Counted from the first letter of the stretch, positions 7,056 to 15,826 are shown. The stretch is 43,745 bases of DNA from JAAZBW01 sp035647855 (GCA_035647855.1 DASRMP010000043.1:1-43745), one strand, 5' to 3'. A program made the numbers and translations. Notes: generated by a model from the sequence alone, not told the origin.

Positions 7056-9584
7056 TCAGCCGATTGGTTCGAGCGGATCCAGGCCGATCAGGCCGGTTTC
7101 ATCCGAGGGCTCATCCAGCGAGGGAACACCGGCCGTGATGAGCGTGCCGTCGGCGCGGTACTCGCCGACCGCCCCGAAGTCGGGCTCCTCGAATCGGCGC
7201 GGGCCCTGGTGGTACAGCACCACGCGCACGGGCTTCTCGGCCGTGACCTCGACATCCTTCCCGCGGACAGTGAAGGCGATCGGGCCCTCGCCCTCGACGA
7301 GGGTCAGCTCGAGCAGTCGCTGGAGCACACGCACCTCGACCAGGTCGCCGGCGATACGGAGCCGGAATCGGAGTTCCGGCCAGTCCACGGGCAGGCGCGG
7401 GTCGAACGTGAACTTGCCGCCATGATCGCGGAACCCGCCAAAACCGTAGACGAGCGAGTTCCACACACCGCCGGCGGAGGCGATGTGGACGCCGTCGGAG
7501 GCGTTGCGGTGCAGGTCGGCGAGGTCCACGAAGAGACCCCGTAGGAAATACCGCACAGCGAGGTCGTCGTATCCGACTTCCGCGGCGATGATCGACTGCA
7601 CCACGGCGGACAGCGTTGAGTCACCGGTGGTGATCGGGTCGTAGTAGTCGAAGTTGTTCCGCTTCTCCTCGAGCGTGAACTGGTCGCCCTGAAGGAAGAG
7701 CGCGAGTACGACGTCGGCCTGTTTGAGGACCTGGAAACGGTAGATGACGAGCGGATGGTAGTGCAGCAGCAGCGGGCGCTTGGCCGCGGGCGTGGCGGGG
7801 ACGTCCCACAGTTCCCGCTCCAGGAAGTGCTCGTCCTGTGGATGGACTCGGAGCGTCTCGTCGTAGGGGATGAACATGCCCTCGGCACATGCCTCCCACT
7901 CGGCGACTTCCTCATCGCGGAGCTCGATCCTGAGGGCGAGGCGCTCGTACGCATCGGGATGCTCTGAGCGCATCCGGCGCATGAGTGCCGCAGCCGCCGA
8001 TAGGTTCGAGCGCGCCATCACGTTGGTGAAGAGGTTGTTGTTGACCACGGTCGTGTACTCGTCAGGTCCCGTCACCGAGTGGATGTGGAAGGACTTCTCG
8101 TTGTTCACGCGCCAGAAACCAAGGTCCGCCCACATGCGGGCGGTCTCCGCGAGAACCTCGGCGCCGTCGCGGTGTATGAAGGCGGTATCGCCGGTTGCCG
8201 CCTCGTACTTGGAGAAGGCATACGCGACGTCCGCGTTTATGTGGTACTGGGCCGTGCCGGCGGCGTAGTAGGCGCTTGCCTCGTCACCGCTGATGGTGCG
8301 CCACGGGAACAGTGCGCCGCGAAGCGTGAGTTCGGCGGCCCGCTCCCGCGCTTTGTCGAGGATGTTGTACCGGAACCGGAGGGCGTTGCGGGCCAACCAC
8401 GGGTTGCAGTAGACGAGGAACGGCACCACGTAGACATCGGTGTCCCAGAAGTAGTGTCCCTCGTATCCGGAGCCGGTGACGCCCTTCGCCGCCACACCCA
8501 ACTGATCGGCGCGCGCCGCCGCCTGGGCGATCTGGAAGAGGCACCAGCGCACCGCCTGCTGGATGGAATCGTGACCCTGGATCATGACGTCGGAGCCGCG
8601 CCAGTAGTCCTGCAGCCATTCGCGCTGCCCCTCGTAGAAGTGCTCGAAACCGTTCTCACGGACCCGATCGAGGGTACGGCGGCACCGGTCGAAGAGCTCG
8701 CGGACGGGCACGTACCGCGAGGAGTGATAGGCAGCCGCCTTGGTCACCTTGATCCGCACGCCCTGCTTCGCATCGACCCGGTAGACCTTCTTGCCGATGT
8801 CCTCCTGGGCATCGATGAGTTCTTCGAATCTGTTTCGTGTCTCGATGCTGTGATCGGTGCCCACGCCGATCGTCATCGCGGAGTTGGCGCAGCGGTAGCC
8901 GAGAATCATTCGGCGCTGGGAGTTCCAGTGGCCCTGCGGCTCGAGCACGCGGCGGCCGAACTCCGCAGCCTTACGCGGGTCGAACTCGACGGTTGCCTGG
9001 TCAGTGACCTTGTAGTACTCGTCGCGACCGTCCGCGCGGTTCAGTACCTGAGAGGAAATGACCACGGGGGCGTCACCCTCGAGCATCGTGACCTCGAACG
9101 TCATGAGCGCGAGATGCCGGTCCGTGAACGAGACCATTCGCGTCGAGTCGATCTGGACGAGCTTGCCGGACGGGGTGCGCCACAGCAGGTGCCGGCGCAG
9201 GATCCCCTCACGGAAATCGATGGAGCGCTCGTACTCGTCGAGGTCGGCGATGGACAGGAGGAGGGGCTCGTCGTCCACGTAGAGCTTGATGACCTTGGCG
9301 TCGGGAACGTTCACGATGGTCTGGCCCGTCTTCGCGAAGCCGAACGCCTCCTCCGCGTGGTGTATGGGCCAGGTCTCGTGGAACCCGTTGATGAAGGTGC
9401 CGTGATGAACGGCATCCCGCCCCTCCTCGGGGTTCGCGCGCATCCCGAGGTAGCCGTTACCGACGGAGAACAGCGTCTCGGTGGTCCCGAGATCCTCCGT
9501 GCAGTGCTGGGTCTCGACGAACCGCCATTCATCGACTGGAAAGCGGTGCCGGTCCAACGGATCCTCGTCGGCCAGCCACTTCAT
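7056..9584 (-). CDS. GH65 family disaccharide phosphorylase (maltose/trehalose/kojibiose type)
   Basis: The 842-residue protein has the full GH65 layout: an N-terminal beta-sandwich domain (to ~270), a helical linker, an (alpha/alpha)6 barrel (~330-750) and a C-terminal beta domain. Visible landmarks are SVGNGYLGMR at 40-49, GVTGSGYEGHYFWDTDVY at 368-385 and the general acid Glu509 in TGPDEY. Phosphorylases of this family split an alpha-glucoside with phosphate to give beta-glucose 1-phosphate. The upstream gene, a beta-phosphoglucomutase, overlaps it by ATGA, which supports phosphorolysis rather than hydrolysis. The actual disaccharide cannot be assigned from sequence. No transporter is adjacent. 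Confidence 0.9.
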   Translation of the reverse strand: MKWLADEDPLDRHRFPVDEWRFVETQHCTEDLGTTETLFSVGNGYLGMRANPEEGRDAVHHGTFINGFHETWPIHHAEEAFGFAKTGQTIVNVPDAKVIKLYVDDEPLLLSIADLDEYERSIDFREGILRRHLLWRTPSGKLVQIDSTRMVSFTDRHLALMTFEVTMLEGDAPVVISSQVLNRADGRDEYYKVTDQATVEFDPRKAAEFGRRVLEPQGHWNSQRRMILGYRCANSAMTIGVGTDHSIETRNRFEELIDAQEDIGKKVYRVDAKQGVRIKVTKAAAYHSSRYVPVRELFDRCRRTLDRVRENGFEHFYEGQREWLQDYWRGSDVMIQGHDSIQQAVRWCLFQIAQAAARADQLGVAAKGVTGSGYEGHYFWDTDVYVVPFLVYCNPWLARNALRFRYNILDKARERAAELTLRGALFPWRTISGDEASAYYAAGTAQYHINADVAYAFSKYEAATGDTAFIHRDGAEVLAETARMWADLGFWRVNNEKSFHIHSVTGPDEYTTVVNNNLFTNVMARSNLSAAAALMRRMRSEHPDAYERLALRIELRDEEVAEWEACAEGMFIPYDETLRVHPQDEHFLERELWDVPATPAAKRPLLLHYHPLVIYRFQVLKQADVVLALFLQGDQFTLEEKRNNFDYYDPITTGDSTLSAVVQSIIAAEVGYDDLAVRYFLRGLFVDLADLHRNASDGVHIASAGGVWNSLVYGFGGFRDHGGKFTFDPRLPVDWPELRFRLRIAGDLVEVRVLQRLLELTLVEGEGPIAFTVRGKDVEVTAEKPVRVVLYHQGPRRFEEPDFGAVGEYRADGTLITAGVPSLDEPSDETGLIGLDPLEPIG

Positions 9585-10291
9585 GCAATCTCCCCCAAGT
9601 CCGCCACGACGATGTCCGCACCGGCCTCCTTCAGCGACTCGCCACCCGCGCCCCTGTCCACGCCGACGACGAGGCCGAATCCGCCGGCCTTGCCTGCGGC
9701 CACTCCGGACACGGCGTCCTCCACCACCACGGACTCGTCGGCCGTTGCGCCAACGAGTTCGGCCGCGCGGAGGAAGGTGTCCGGCTCAGGCTTGCCCGGC
9801 AGGCACTCGTCCACGGCCACCAGACCGTCCACGATCACCGGGAACTCCTCGAGAAGTCCCGCGGCGGTGAGCACGGTGCGCGCGTTCTTCGACGACGACA
9901 CGATCGCCTTGGCGATTCCCAATTCGTCGAGCGTCTCCATCAGGCGCAGCGTGCCTGGGTACGGCGCGATGCCGTCGCGCTCGAGCACCTCGTTGAAGAC
10001 CTCGTTCTTGCGGTTCCCCAGCCCGCAGACGGTCTCCGCATCCGGCGCGTCCGCGGGCTCACCCTCCGGGAGGACGATCGCGCGTGACGCCAGGAAGGAA
10101 CGCACGCCGTCGTAGCGGGGTTTGCCGTCAACGTAGGCGAAGTAGTCGGCATCCGTGTAGGGCTCGGCGACTCCGTGCGCCGCGAGGAATTCGGAGAACA
10201 TCTCCTCCCACGCACGCATGTGCAGCTCAGCCGTAGGGGTCACGACTCCATCGAGATCGAGCAGGGTAGCTTTGTAGGCGGTCCAATCCAC
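9581..10291 (-). CDS. beta-phosphoglucomutase-like HAD hydrolase
   Basis: The 236-residue HAD protein has motif I LLDLDGVVT (Asp12 nucleophile, Asp14 acid/base), motif II IVSSSKNA, the motif III lysine in PGKPEPD, and motif IV VVEDAVSGV. The cap region carries GLGNRKNEVFNEVLERDGI, characteristic of the GH65-linked beta-PGM group. It would convert beta-glucose 1-phosphate from the phosphorylase to glucose 6-phosphate. The start is GTG: the nearby ATGs are out of frame, and a TAGGAT hexamer lies exactly 6 bases upstream, indicating a leaderless mRNA. Its stop overlaps the phosphorylase ATG (ATGA), so the two are translated together. Confidence 0.88.
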   Translation of the reverse strand: MDWTAYKATLLDLDGVVTPTAELHMRAWEEMFSEFLAAHGVAEPYTDADYFAYVDGKPRYDGVRSFLASRAIVLPEGEPADAPDAETVCGLGNRKNEVFNEVLERDGIAPYPGTLRLMETLDELGIAKAIVSSSKNARTVLTAAGLLEEFPVIVDGLVAVDECLPGKPEPDTFLRAAELVGATADESVVVEDAVSGVAAGKAGGFGLVVGVDRGAGGESLKEAGADIVVADLGEIA

Positions 10292-10297
10292 ATGTTC

Positions 10298-10303
10298 ATC
10301 CTA
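10298..10303 (-). promoter_or_regulatory. -10 element of a leaderless promoter for the beta-PGM/GH65 operon
   Basis: On the minus strand the order is TAGGAT, 6 bases, GTG. A TANNNT hexamer ending 6-7 bases before the start codon, with no Shine-Dalgarno box, is the usual actinobacterial leaderless arrangement. Confidence 0.6.
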
Positions 10304-10364
10304 GGCGGGGAGGCGGCGGGGCCGCCGCCACCCACCCACCTGTCAGGACGCCACCCACCGGCTC

Positions 10365-11117
10365 TCAGGAGATGTCTTTGGTGCCGTTGCGCCAAATCGC
10401 GATCCCCAACGGGATCACCATCCAGAGAGTGAGTGCGACGAGCGCCGGGCCGGGATCCTCCGGCCACTGGCCGTTCAGCATGAGCGAGAGCGGCTCCATG
10501 AAGTTCACGTATGGGGCCAGCCAGGCCACCGCTTCGATGCTGCCGAGGAGTTGGGGCAGCAGTTGCCCCACCACCAGCACCATCACTATCCCGAAGACGA
10601 CGGACAGGGTCGCACCGCCGACAGCGGCCCCGAGAAGAAGATGCAGCACGAGCGAGAGGGCGATGGGTGCGAGAGTGCCCGGCAGTGTACCGAGATCACC
10701 GATGTCCGACCCGCCGATGATGCCGATCACAGTTCCGAGGATCATGCCCGCGGCTCCGAGCGCGAGCGCGAGAAGAGATCCCGCGATGAGCTTCGCCACG
10801 AAGACCGCCGTGCGGTTCGAGTCCTGGACATACGTGATCATGACGGTCTTCTGCCGCCACTCGTCAACGGCGAACAAGACCCCCATGATGGGCACGAGGA
10901 AGATGAGCGGCACGAGCGGCGCGCTTGCCGCGATCATCATCGAGCGCGCTTCCACCGGCGAGGTGAAGTAGATCAGGATTCCGAACAGCACCTGCAGCAC
11001 CAGTGCGGCAAGGAAGAGGATCCGCGCACTTCGGAAGTCCACGAGTTTCCGGAACTCGCTGCCGATTCGGCCGAGGGGCGAGATCGGGCGGACGGTCACG
11101 GCGGTCATGGCAGTCAC
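10365..11117 (-). CDS. ABC-2 type transporter permease
   Basis: The 250-residue protein has six predicted membrane helices: ~31-52, a pair around 63-85, 105-135, 148-180, 180-210 and 222-240. The EFRKLVDFRSARILF amphipathic entry before the first helix is usual for ABC-2 exporters. GTG at 11117 is the likely start: it has GGAGG 6 bases upstream and its GTGA overlaps the stop of the ATPase gene. It forms the membrane half of an exporter with the adjacent ATPase. The cargo is unknown; BcrAB-like drug, bacteriocin or lipid export are possibilities. Confidence 0.85.
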   Translation of the reverse strand: MTAMTAVTVRPISPLGRIGSEFRKLVDFRSARILFLAALVLQVLFGILIYFTSPVEARSMMIAASAPLVPLIFLVPIMGVLFAVDEWRQKTVMITYVQDSNRTAVFVAKLIAGSLLALALGAAGMILGTVIGIIGGSDIGDLGTLPGTLAPIALSLVLHLLLGAAVGGATLSVVFGIVMVLVVGQLLPQLLGSIEAVAWLAPYVNFMEPLSLMLNGQWPEDPGPALVALTLWMVIPLGIAIWRNGTKDIS

Positions 11118-11995
11118 TGGGCACCTCCGGCGGTGAGAGAGAAGAAGACCTCTTCCAGGTTGTGGCGGACGGGTTCGAGGAGCGTGACCAGAACGCGGTT
11201 GTCCAATGCGATCTGCGCGATGCGCTCGGGCTCGGCGGTGACGATGAGCGTTGCGCCCGCACGCTCGTGCGGCAGTCCTGCCTCCTGGAGGAGGGTGCCG
11301 AGAAGGTCCAGGTGGGAAGAGGCGACCCTGACGCGCCCCTCGCCGGCGCCGAGAAGCTGCGCGGCATCCCCTTCGGCCACGATCCGCCCCCTGTTGATGA
11401 CAACGATCCGATCAGCGATGGCCTGAACTTCGGAAAGGATGTGCGAGGAGAGCAGGACGGTGCCGCCCGCGGCGGCGAAATCGTCGAGGAGCCCACGCAT
11501 CCATCGGATGCCCTCCGGATCGAGCCCGTTGGCCGGCTCGTCGAGGATGAGCGTGTGAGGTTCACCCATGAGGGCGACTCCGATGCCAAGCCGTTGGCGC
11601 ATGCCGAGCGAGTACACTCCGGCGCGTTTGTGCTCCGAGCCTTCGAGACCGACACGTTCCAGCATGGCGTCCGCACGGCTTGCGGGCTGACGGTTGATCT
11701 GCGCGGCGAGCCGGAGCGTCTCCCTGCCGGTACGTCCGGGGTGGAGCGCCGAGGCGTTGATCATCACTCCCACGTGGCGCCCGGGTCCCGTCAGCTTGCG
11801 GAATGGAACGCCGTTGATGGTGGTCACCCCTGAGTCCGCGCGCTGCAGTGCGCAGAGGATCGTGAGGGTGGTCGATTTGCCGGCTCCGTTGGGCCCGAGG
11901 AAGCCGGTCACCCGGCCGGGTTGGGCACTGAAGCTGGCGTCATCGACTGCCGTGAAGCTTCCGTATCTCTTTGTCAGGTTCTCGACAGTGATCAC
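11114..11995 (-). CDS. ABC transporter ATP-binding protein
   Basis: The 293-residue protein has Walker A GPNGAGKST at 34-42, the signature YSLGMRQRLGI, Walker B LILDEPANGLD and the switch histidine in LLSSHILSE. The C-terminal ~80 residues form an extra beta-rich tail ending in LEEVFFSLT, a BcrA/CcmA-type exporter feature. It starts with GTG, preceded by a GGAGG box 6 bases away. It is the first gene of a two-gene exporter operon. Confidence 0.92.
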   Translation of the reverse strand: MITVENLTKRYGSFTAVDDASFSAQPGRVTGFLGPNGAGKSTTLTILCALQRADSGVTTINGVPFRKLTGPGRHVGVMINASALHPGRTGRETLRLAAQINRQPASRADAMLERVGLEGSEHKRAGVYSLGMRQRLGIGVALMGEPHTLILDEPANGLDPEGIRWMRGLLDDFAAAGGTVLLSSHILSEVQAIADRIVVINRGRIVAEGDAAQLLGAGEGRVRVASSHLDLLGTLLQEAGLPHERAGATLIVTAEPERIAQIALDNRVLVTLLEPVRHNLEEVFFSLTAGGAQ

Positions 11996-12113
11996 GTGCT
12001 ACCTCCCCGGCGCCCCATCAGGCATGGCGCCATTTCCTGGGCCGATTGCATTTCTCTTCCTGCGAGGCCCCTCGGGGGCATCGTCTTCCGGACAGACTCT
12101 GCAGGACAAGGAG

Positions 12114-13367
12114 TCAGCCGATGGAACCCGTCCAGTGGGTGGTCCCCGGCTCCAATGGACCGAGAAGATCACCGACAGTCGCCACCGTGAAACCACGCTC
12201 CTCGAGTCCGTCGATGATCGCCGGAACCGCATCGACCGTAACCGAATGGAGGTCATGCAGCAGGATGATCGAACCGCGCTGCGCTCCCTGCAGGGTCCGG
12301 TCAACGAGCTGCTCCGCTGACTGCGGCTGCCAGTCGTTCGGAGTGTGGTCCCAACCGATGATGGCGAGGCCGATCTCGCCCGCCAATGCGTCGGTCGTGG
12401 CGTTGTGCTCGCCGTATGGCGGCCTGTAGAGGTACGGAGCGTGCCCGATGGCCTCGGCGATCCGATCGTTCGTACGGGCGAGCTGGTCGCGGGCCCCCTG
12501 CGCCGAGAGGTTCCTCATGTGGGGATGGTCCCAGGTGTGGTTCCCGATCTCCATGCCCAGCTGGTCGGCTCGGACGAACTCGGGAGCGTACTTCGTGCCG
12601 AGCCGGTTGCCGAGCACGAAGAACGTGGCCTGGACGTTCTTATCGACCAGCGTGTTGAGCAGCCTGCCCGTATCCGGCGCAGGCCCGTCATCGAACGTGA
12701 GCGCGACGCACTCCAGGACGGAGCAGTCGACGACGCCGGTGTCCTCGCGCCACCGCAGGGTGCCGCCGTCGAAGCGCTGCCAGCAGCTCGTGCCGGACGC
12801 ACCGGTGGAGCACTCGTGCTCCGCCGCCGGATAGCCATACGGACCGGTCTCGGCTCCGGTCGCCGCCCAGCGCTCGGCGATCTCGGGGAGCAGCCGCACC
12901 ACCAGCCCGGACGGCGCCGCGTACAGCGTTCCACCGGAGTATTCCTGGAGGCAGCCGCCACCTGCCAGTTCGCACGTTGCTCCGCCGGCCGGGACACCCA
13001 GCGGCCCTGAAAGCCCGCCGCTGGCGAGCCAATATGCTTCGAAGGCCTCGCCGCCAGAAGGAAGCGACTTCGCGGACAGCGCACTCGCTGCCTCTGCCGC
13101 TGCCGCTGCCGCTGCCTCCGGAGCCTCCAGTTCGGATGCGCCCGCGCAGACATCCGGAGCGGAGTCACCTGCGGAGTCTCCGCCCTCGGATTCCGCTGAC
13201 GTCTCAGAGCCCGCAGCGCCGCAGACGGCTCCGGCAGATCCATTCTGGGAATCCGATGCAGCGGGTGTACAGCCCGTCAGCAGTCCGAGACCCAGGCAAG
13301 CCGCCGCAGCAGCCTTGAGCCACTTGCCGCCACGTATCCCGGACCGCCGCATCTCGGAGCCTCGCAT
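12114..13367 (-). CDS. lipoprotein polysaccharide deacetylase with LGFP repeats (CE4)
   Basis: The 417-residue protein begins with a lipoprotein signal; the lipobox LLTGC puts the lipidated cysteine at 33. A low-complexity Ala/Glu/Ser linker runs to ~104. Two LGFP-type repeats follow (about 108-155 and 163-206), each with a G-PLG/GPYG-P and a GGTL core, commonly wall-binding. The NodB domain (about 219-410) has TFDDG at 224-228 (metal Asp227), the metal histidines in HTWDH (277, 281), RPPYG at 315-319 and LLHD with His371. All catalytic motifs are intact. It probably deacetylates peptidoglycan or another amino-sugar polymer outside the membrane. Two possible starts (13367 or five codons in) both have weak GAGG boxes. 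Confidence 0.88.
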   Translation of the reverse strand: MRGSEMRRSGIRGGKWLKAAAAACLGLGLLTGCTPAASDSQNGSAGAVCGAAGSETSAESEGGDSAGDSAPDVCAGASELEAPEAAAAAAAEAASALSAKSLPSGGEAFEAYWLASGGLSGPLGVPAGGATCELAGGGCLQEYSGGTLYAAPSGLVVRLLPEIAERWAATGAETGPYGYPAAEHECSTGASGTSCWQRFDGGTLRWREDTGVVDCSVLECVALTFDDGPAPDTGRLLNTLVDKNVQATFFVLGNRLGTKYAPEFVRADQLGMEIGNHTWDHPHMRNLSAQGARDQLARTNDRIAEAIGHAPYLYRPPYGEHNATTDALAGEIGLAIIGWDHTPNDWQPQSAEQLVDRTLQGAQRGSIILLHDLHSVTVDAVPAIIDGLEERGFTVATVGDLLGPLEPGTTHWTGSIG

Positions 13368-13450
13368 CCTTGTCCTCTCGAACCGCTCCCGTCCCCTGGA
13401 ACGGCCGGTCGATCCCCCGCCGAAAGCGTAATACCCCGTACCGTGGACTC

Positions 13451-14410
13451 ATGACATCACCACTCGCTCCTCGCGCCCTCGGCCTCTCCGACCTCGTGAT
13501 TTCCGGGGTGGGCATGGGGTGCAACAACTTCGGCCGTCCGAAATCGCCCACCGAGGGCCAAGAGGGCTCGACGAGAGTCATCCATGCCGCGATCGACGCG
13601 GGCATCACCTTCTTCGACACCGCTGAGCTCTACGGAGTGGAGAAGGGCCTGTCCGAGACGTTCATGGGTGCGGCGCTCGAGGGCCGCCGTGACGAAGTGG
13701 TGATCGCCACGAAGTTCGGTCACACCAGCGGAGGCCCGGAAGGCACCGAGGACCTCGGGCCACGCGGGGGCGAACGGTACATCCGCCACGCCGTCGAGGG
13801 GTCGCTGCGCAGGCTCCGCACGGATTACGTGGACCTCTACCAACTCCACACCCCCGATCCCCAGACCCCGATCGAGGAGACGCTCGCCGTGCTGAACGAG
13901 CTCGTCGGCGAAGGAAAGATCCGCGCGATCGGCCACTCGAACCTGAGCGCCGCGCAACTCATCGAGGCCGACGACGCCGCGGCCCGCCTCGGCACCGTCC
14001 GCTTCGTCTCGGCCCAGAACGAGTACTCCCTGCTCAGGCGCGAGGTGGAGGACGAGGTCCTTCCGGCCGCGGTGGAACGGAACATCGGATTCCTGCCATT
14101 CTTCCCGCTGTACAACGGTCTGCTGACCGGTAAGTACGCCGGCGAGGCCGGAAAGGGGCGGATCACCCGCCAGAAGCCGCATCTGCTGGAAGACGTGAAC
14201 TGGGACCAACTGGACGAGTACCAGGCCATCTGCGACGCTCTCGGGAGACCGATGGTCCAGGTCTCGATCGCCTGGCTCCTCGCGCAGCCGGCCGTGGCAT
14301 CGGTGATCGCGGGCGCGACCACGCCCGAGCAGGTGGCTGAGAACGCCGGTGCCGCCGCCGTGAACTTCCCCGACGACTCCTTGCAGGCGATCTCGAACCT
14401 GTTCCGCTGA
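13451..14410 (+). CDS. aldo/keto reductase
   Basis: The 319-residue (alpha/beta)8 protein carries the family tetrad in order: Asp and Tyr in FFDTAELYG (near 57-62), Lys in VIATKFGH, and His in YQLHTPD. The cofactor part IAWLLAQPAVASVIAGATTPEQVAEN near 275-300 is typical of NADPH binding. It resembles the YhdN/general stress group of class 11/13 reductases acting on aldehydes or sugars. The ATG at 13451 is preferred over in-frame ATGs further upstream: TACCGT lies 6 bases before it (leaderless arrangement) and the family's N-terminal PLAPRALG strand begins right after. It converges on the kinase gene with a 3-base gap. Confidence 0.88.
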   Translation: MTSPLAPRALGLSDLVISGVGMGCNNFGRPKSPTEGQEGSTRVIHAAIDAGITFFDTAELYGVEKGLSETFMGAALEGRRDEVVIATKFGHTSGGPEGTEDLGPRGGERYIRHAVEGSLRRLRTDYVDLYQLHTPDPQTPIEETLAVLNELVGEGKIRAIGHSNLSAAQLIEADDAAARLGTVRFVSAQNEYSLLRREVEDEVLPAAVERNIGFLPFFPLYNGLLTGKYAGEAGKGRITRQKPHLLEDVNWDQLDEYQAICDALGRPMVQVSIAWLLAQPAVASVIAGATTPEQVAENAGAAAVNFPDDSLQAISNLFR

Positions 14411-14413
14411 CTC

Positions 14414-15466
14414 TCAGCCCAGTTCGGCGCGGGTGGGCGGGTTCGCGCCGGCCCGGGAGACGGTGATACCCGCGCTGGTGAGCGCGCGCTGCACGGCCGG
14501 GCGCACGTCGTCGAGGGACGCGGCGGCGAGCCGATCACGTGCCTCCACCCCGCCCAGCAGACCGGCATCGAGCAGGCCCGAGAGCAGGCCCGCCATGAAG
14601 GAGTCCCCGGCGCCGACCGTGTCAGCAACTGTCACCTCCGCCGAGGGCAACGTCTCGGTCTCGCCGCCGCAACTCACGAACGCACCCTCGCTCCCCAGCG
14701 TCACCACGATGAGCGGCGGCCCCATTGCGTGCCACTCCTCGACGACGTCACGGAATCCGGGAACGCCGTACAGCCACTCGATGTCCTCATCCGAGACCTT
14801 CACGAGATCGCTCTTCGCGACCAGTCTCTCGACGACGGCGCGCGCGTCCGTGGGGCTTCCCATGATGGCGGGGCGGGCGTTGGGGTCGTAGGAGACTGTT
14901 GCACGTCCGCGCGCGCCGGCCGCCAGCGCGAGGACGTCGGAGCCGCCGGGCTGCAGAGTCGCGGCGATGGAACCGGTGTGGAGATGGCCGCCTTCCTGAG
15001 CACCGATTCCGTCCTCGACCTGCCACGCGAGGTCGAATTCGTAGGTGGCCTTGCCGTGTTCGTCGAGGTGGGCGGTTGCGGTCGGGGTGCGCTCCGCCGT
15101 CGTCGAGCCGGGGGTGACGATGACGCCGTCGAGTTGGAGTTCGGCGGCGATGCGGCGCCCGCGATCGTCGTCGCCGATGTGGGTGGCCAGCGTGACGGGA
15201 TGACCGAGCCGGGCGAGGCCCTTTGCGACATTCGCAGGACTGCCGCCGACGTGCTCTACGGGCCCGCTGCCGCTTCGCTCCGTGGGCGCGCCTCCGCCAA
15301 CTTGCCCCCCGGCCGGCCCGCTGCCGCTTCGCTCCGTGGGCGCGCCTCCGCCAACTCGCCCCCCGGCCGGCCCGCTGCCGCCATCGTGGATAACGATGTC
15401 GATGAGGGCCTCCCCCACGACAAGGATCGGTGTGGCGGTGCCCGGAGCGGAGGGGTCGACGATCAT
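14414..15466 (-). CDS. PfkB-family carbohydrate kinase with an in-frame tandem insertion
   Basis: The 350-residue ribokinase-fold protein has VVGEALIDIV at 16-25, the substrate motif GGSPANVAKGLARLG from 74, and DTVGAGDSF with catalytic Asp288. It phosphorylates a sugar, most like fructokinases. Between the first strand and the GGSPANVA loop lie two identical-length 18-residue Gly/Pro-rich copies (residues ~32-67), coded by a 54-bp tandem repeat that relatives lack. The insertion lies near the lid and sugar-binding loop. The start ATG at 15466 has no SD box but has TACTGT 6 bases upstream, a leaderless arrangement; the longer open frame upstream runs into the repeat zone. Confidence 0.85.
   Translation of the reverse strand: MIVDPSAPGTATPILVVGEALIDIVIHDGGSGPAGGRVGGGAPTERSGSGPAGGQVGGGAPTERSGSGPVEHVGGSPANVAKGLARLGHPVTLATHIGDDDRGRRIAAELQLDGVIVTPGSTTAERTPTATAHLDEHGKATYEFDLAWQVEDGIGAQEGGHLHTGSIAATLQPGGSDVLALAAGARGRATVSYDPNARPAIMGSPTDARAVVERLVAKSDLVKVSDEDIEWLYGVPGFRDVVEEWHAMGPPLIVVTLGSEGAFVSCGGETETLPSAEVTVADTVGAGDSFMAGLLSGLLDAGLLGGVEARDRLAAASLDDVRPAVQRALTSAGITVSRAGANPPTRAELG
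15263..15382 (-). repeat. 54-bp tandem duplication inside the PfkB gene
   Basis: Copies at 15263-15316 and 15317-15370 differ at one or two bases, and a partial third copy begins at 15371. The copy contains a GC-rich segment (GGCCGGCCCGCTGCCGCTTC) that resembles the hairpin loop region downstream of pgi at 16063-16090. It stays in frame as 18 codons per copy, so the kinase is not broken. Confidence 0.9.
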
Positions 15467-15472
15467 GCGTAC

Positions 15473-15478
15473 ACAGTA
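15473..15478 (-). promoter_or_regulatory. -10 element of a leaderless promoter for the PfkB kinase
   Basis: The minus strand reads TACTGT, 6 bases, ATG, with no Shine-Dalgarno box. No good -35 hexamer is visible. Confidence 0.5.
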
Positions 15479-15580
15479 GTCGCGCGTTCGCGCCGACCGG
15501 GCGGGGACGGCAGGTGCCGAGATAGGGTTGCGGGCCTCCGGTCCCCCTCCGGGGGTCCGGCAGCGGGCCGCCACGTGGGG

Positions 15581-15826
15581 GGCGCACGATCGTCACATCG
15601 CGGCGCACGTTCGTCACAGCATGGCGTGCGATCGTCACACGGATATTGTGATGGCGCACGAACGTCACATGAGGGCGCGCGACCGTCACATGAGGGCGCA
15701 CGATCGTCACAGCGGGGCGCACGATCGTCACAGCGGCGGAACCATGGCGCACGATCGTCACAAGATGGCTGGCGTTCGTCACGATGGCGCAGTGACGTCA
15801 CTGCGCCATCGTGACGAACGTGCGCC
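15581..15826 (+). repeat. phased 17-bp unit array A2
   Basis: Nine direct units start at 15581, 15602, 15623, 15653, 15674, 15695, 15716, 15746 and 15767 (steps 21 or 30 bp); the last is degenerate (GGCTGGCG...). The core is a perfect 48-bp palindrome at 15773-15820 (24-base arms, no loop), the longest in the window. One inverted unit ends at 15826. The array lies upstream of the PfkB gene and downstream of pgi, both on the minus strand, and its unit direction is opposite to them. Confidence 0.95.

Noticed and set aside
8079..10115. 678-codon plus-strand open frame
   Set aside because: It lies antisense to the GH65 and beta-PGM genes, whose catalytic motifs and operon overlap are clear. It is a high-GC shadow.
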